Shown here piece after piece: positions 5,124 through 6,655 of a stretch of 6,655 nt of DNA. The position numbers were made by a program, and so were the translations under genes. The notes under the pieces are model-generated. The model was not told where the DNA came from. It made no database searches and worked only from the letters and a program-made list of their open reading frames with translations. The number at the start of each line of letters is the position of its first letter. Position 1 is the first letter of the stretch. The DNA is from Immundisolibacteraceae bacterium (lineage in GTDB: Bacteria; Pseudomonadota; Gammaproteobacteria; Immundisolibacterales; Immundisolibacteraceae): assembly GCA_016763355.1 (NCBI GenBank), contig JAESTY010000361.1:1-6655 (forward strand), read 5' to 3'.

Positions 5124-5816
5124 GTGCAGACCGATCTTTCCATCGGGGCGATGATCCTCGGTGCCAGTGGTGTTGTGCAGCTGATCATGCTGATCTTGCT
5201 GTTAGCTTCAGTTTTTTCCTGGGCAGTGATGGAAAAAAAACGCAGACAATATCAGGCCTTAGACCAGGAGAACCAATTTTTTGAAAAACGCTTCTGGTCC
5301 GGAGTTGAGCTAGAACAGCTGTTCCATACGCTCGAGAAACACAGTCCCCCGCCGGGCAGTTTGGAAGCTATTTTTCAGCACGGCTACCGCCAGTTTCGCT
5401 ATTTATATGATCAGCAGACGCTGACCATTGACGCGGGCCTTGATGCCACTGAGCGAGGACTGCGTGCTGCCTATAACCGGCAGATGGATACGTTGGAATC
5501 TTTGTTATCGCTGCTGGCAACGATCGGCTCAACCAGCCCTTATGTGGGTTTACTCGGTACCGTATGGGGGATTATGACTGCGTTTCAGGGGCTTGCTTCC
5601 ACTCAGCAAGCAACGCTAGCGATGGTTGCCCCAGGGATTGCAGAAGCCTTGATTGCGACTGCTATGGGATTGTTCGCAGCCATTCCCGCAGTGATTGCCT
5701 ACAACAGTTTTACTCAACGAGTAGAACAGTTTGGCAGTAACTATGACGCGTTTATCGAAGATTTTATGGGATTGTTACAGCGTCAGGCATTGGTCGTGAG
5801 AGGCGAAAATGACTAG
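5124..5816 (+). CDS. tolQ: Tol-Pal system proton channel subunit TolQ
   Basis: TolQ is the inner-membrane, MotA/ExbB-type subunit that forms a pentamer around a TolR dimer. Together they use proton flow to move TolA. Its 230 residues equal E. coli TolQ. The first membrane segment is about 16-36 and a cytoplasmic region (37-126) contains FWSGVELEQLF. The second segment is about 127-157, with SPYVGLLGTVWGIM and Thr147. The third is about 169-193, with PGIAEALIATAMGLFAAIPA and Thr179. The two Thr residues correspond to channel-lining Thr in E. coli TolQ. The start is GTG: TAG in frame at 5112-5114 excludes earlier starts, and AGGGAG (5113-5118) lies 5 bases before it. The tolR-tolA context separates it from ExbB. 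A run of eight A (5233-5240) lies in the Glu-Lys-Lys codons after the first membrane segment. Relatives usually have ybgC immediately upstream; here there is a 214-base gap without a gene. Confidence 0.97.
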   Translation: MQTDLSIGAMILGASGVVQLIMLILLLASVFSWAVMEKKRRQYQALDQENQFFEKRFWSGVELEQLFHTLEKHSPPPGSLEAIFQHGYRQFRYLYDQQTLTIDAGLDATERGLRAAYNRQMDTLESLLSLLATIGSTSPYVGLLGTVWGIMTAFQGLASTQQATLAMVAPGIAEALIATAMGLFAAIPAVIAYNSFTQRVEQFGSNYDAFIEDFMGLLQRQALVVRGEND

Positions 5817-6273
5817 ACGATCCCGTCGTCACCGCCGCGGTGGTGGCGCCATCTCACAGATCAATGTGGTGCCCTATATCGACGTGATGTTGGTACTACT
5901 GATTATTTTTATGATCACCACGCCGCTGCTTGAGACCGGTGTTGAAGTTAACCTGCCAAAGACTGTTGCTGCGCCGATGGAATATAAGGGCTCATTGCCC
6001 CTGGTAGTAACCGTCGATAAAGGTGGCGACTATTTCCTCGATTTCGATGAATATCAGCAGGAGGCTGTGGATGAACAGCGGTTGCTGGCGTTGGTGACTG
6101 CGATTAAATCCCGCCACGGTGATCTTAAGGTGATGGTCAAGGGCGATGAGTTGACGGCTTATGGCAACGTTGTGCGGGTGATGGCGCTATTGCAGTCGGC
6201 GGGTGTGGGCAACGTGGGACTGCTCACGGATAGCCCGGACGCAAATAACGCTCAGTCAGCTAAAAAGTCCTGA
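5809..6273 (+). CDS. tolR: Tol-Pal system protein TolR
   Basis: TolR is the MotB/ExbD-type partner of TolQ, a single-pass inner-membrane protein whose periplasmic domain works with TolA, Pal and peptidoglycan. At 154 residues it is a little longer than E. coli TolR (142), mainly from a basic Arg/His/Gly-rich N-terminus (RRSRRHRRGGG, 3-13) and a polar C-terminal tail (about 142-154). The membrane helix is about 21-40. It holds the essential proton-carrying Asp25 in NVVPYIDVMLVLLIIFM, equivalent to Asp23 of E. coli. The periplasmic domain follows from about 60, with LPLVVTVDKGGDYFLD and a C-terminal LLQSAGVGNVGLLTD. The ATG overlaps the tolQ end by 8 bases. GAGAGG (5798-5803) lies 5 bases upstream inside tolQ, so the two are probably translationally coupled, as suits a fixed-ratio complex. 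Confidence 0.97.
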   Translation: MTRRSRRHRRGGGAISQINVVPYIDVMLVLLIIFMITTPLLETGVEVNLPKTVAAPMEYKGSLPLVVTVDKGGDYFLDFDEYQQEAVDEQRLLALVTAIKSRHGDLKVMVKGDELTAYGNVVRVMALLQSAGVGNVGLLTDSPDANNAQSAKKS

Positions 6274-6311
6274 TTCGGTTAACAACATTGGCCAGGGGTC
6301 TGACGAAACTA

Positions 6312-6655
6312 ATGCAGTTGGCTGAGCCGCAATGGCGTTGGCCCTTATTGATGTCAGCCGTGGTTCACCTGCTACTGTTTGGTTGGATCATCGTCGGCAT
6401 CAGTAGTCCTGAGCTGAGTGATCAATTAAAAAAACCAGCCACTGGCAATCCGGTGGTGGCTGAAGCGATTAATCCAGAGCAAGCGGCGCAGATACTTGCG
6501 CAGCTAGATAAAGTCAAAAATGATAGAGAAGCTGCCTTAAAAGCCGAGCAGCAGAAGGTTAAGCGGTCACAGAAAGAAAAAGCTCGTGCCGAGGTAAACC
6601 GAAAAGCAGCGCAGAACAAAAAGGCAGCAGCGCTACGGCAGCTCAAAAAAGCTCA
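6312..6655 (+). CDS. tolA: Tol-Pal system protein TolA, N-terminal part (cut by the window end)
   Basis: Only 114 codons are present and no stop is reached. TolA spans the periplasm to link the TolQR motor to TolB and Pal at the outer membrane. Residues 1-10 are cytoplasmic and 11-31 form the membrane anchor. Ser15 and His19 in MSAVVHLLLFGW match the Ser-x3-His motif (Ser18, His22 of E. coli TolA) that contacts TolQR. From about 55 the chain becomes a Lys/Ala/Gln/Glu-rich helix typical of domain II, for example LRQLKKA at the end. The C-terminal TolB/phage-binding domain is outside the window. The start is less certain than for the neighbours: no good ribosome site precedes the ATG (AGGGG at 6294-6298 is 13 bases away). 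Still, the short pre-membrane segment suits the family. TTG at 6288 and CTG at 6300 are in-frame alternatives. The gap after tolR is 38 bases. Confidence 0.93.
   Translation, partial: MQLAEPQWRWPLLMSAVVHLLLFGWIIVGISSPELSDQLKKPATGNPVVAEAINPEQAAQILAQLDKVKNDREAALKAEQQKVKRSQKEKARAEVNRKAAQNKKAAALRQLKKA

Noticed and set aside
5124..6273. ExbB/ExbD (iron uptake) instead of TolQ/TolR
   Set aside because: A TolA N-terminus with the Ser-x3-His membrane motif follows, no TonB is seen, and the ruvB-tolQ neighbourhood is the known tol location.
6422..6646. Minus-strand frame of 74 codons rich in Ser, Cys, Ala and Phe opposite tolA
   Set aside because: It is the antisense shadow of the Lys/Ala/Glu-rich TolA helix; the plus frame has clear TolA features.

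Overview
This window looks like a conserved housekeeping region of a gammaproteobacterial chromosome. From left to right it holds the tail of an unidentified gene, then aspS, yebC, ruvC, ruvA, ruvB, tolQ, tolR and the first part of tolA, all on the + strand. The order matches the aspS-yebC-ruvCAB-(ybgC)-tolQRAB-pal arrangement known from Pseudomonas and relatives. The proteins, especially AspRS, resemble that group more than the enteric versions. Base composition looks even and moderate throughout. I see no insertion sequence, phage gene, tRNA, rRNA or CRISPR array. The species cannot be named from the window alone.

Region 1-163 has the last codons of an upstream gene and a 110-base leader carrying a strong inverted repeat. 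Region 164-2689 is aspS (aspartyl-tRNA synthetase) and yebC (ribosome-associated translation factor or regulator), only 3 bases apart. Region 2753-4909 is the complete Holliday-junction processing set: RuvC resolvase, RuvA junction-binding protein and RuvB motor. RuvA and RuvB drive branch migration and RuvC cuts the junction. A possible 11-codon cistron sits between ruvC and ruvA. Region 4910-5123 is a 214-base gap where related genomes usually carry ybgC; it holds several inverted repeats and no gene. Region 5124-6655 is tolQ, tolR and the start of tolA, the inner-membrane part of the Tol-Pal system, which uses the proton gradient to constrict and stabilise the outer membrane at division.

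I did not find an undescribed multi-gene system. The observations most worth a second look are small: the ATGA-linked mini-ORF and near-duplicate start between ruvC and ruvA, the missing ybgC with an apparently orphan Shine-Dalgarno sequence at the end of ruvB, the stem-loops in the ruvB-tolQ gap, the palindrome upstream of aspS, and AspRS residues that predict a non-discriminating enzyme and so a GatCAB pathway elsewhere in the genome. Three of the seven complete established genes (aspS, ruvC, tolQ) start at GTG or TTG just after an in-frame TAG.
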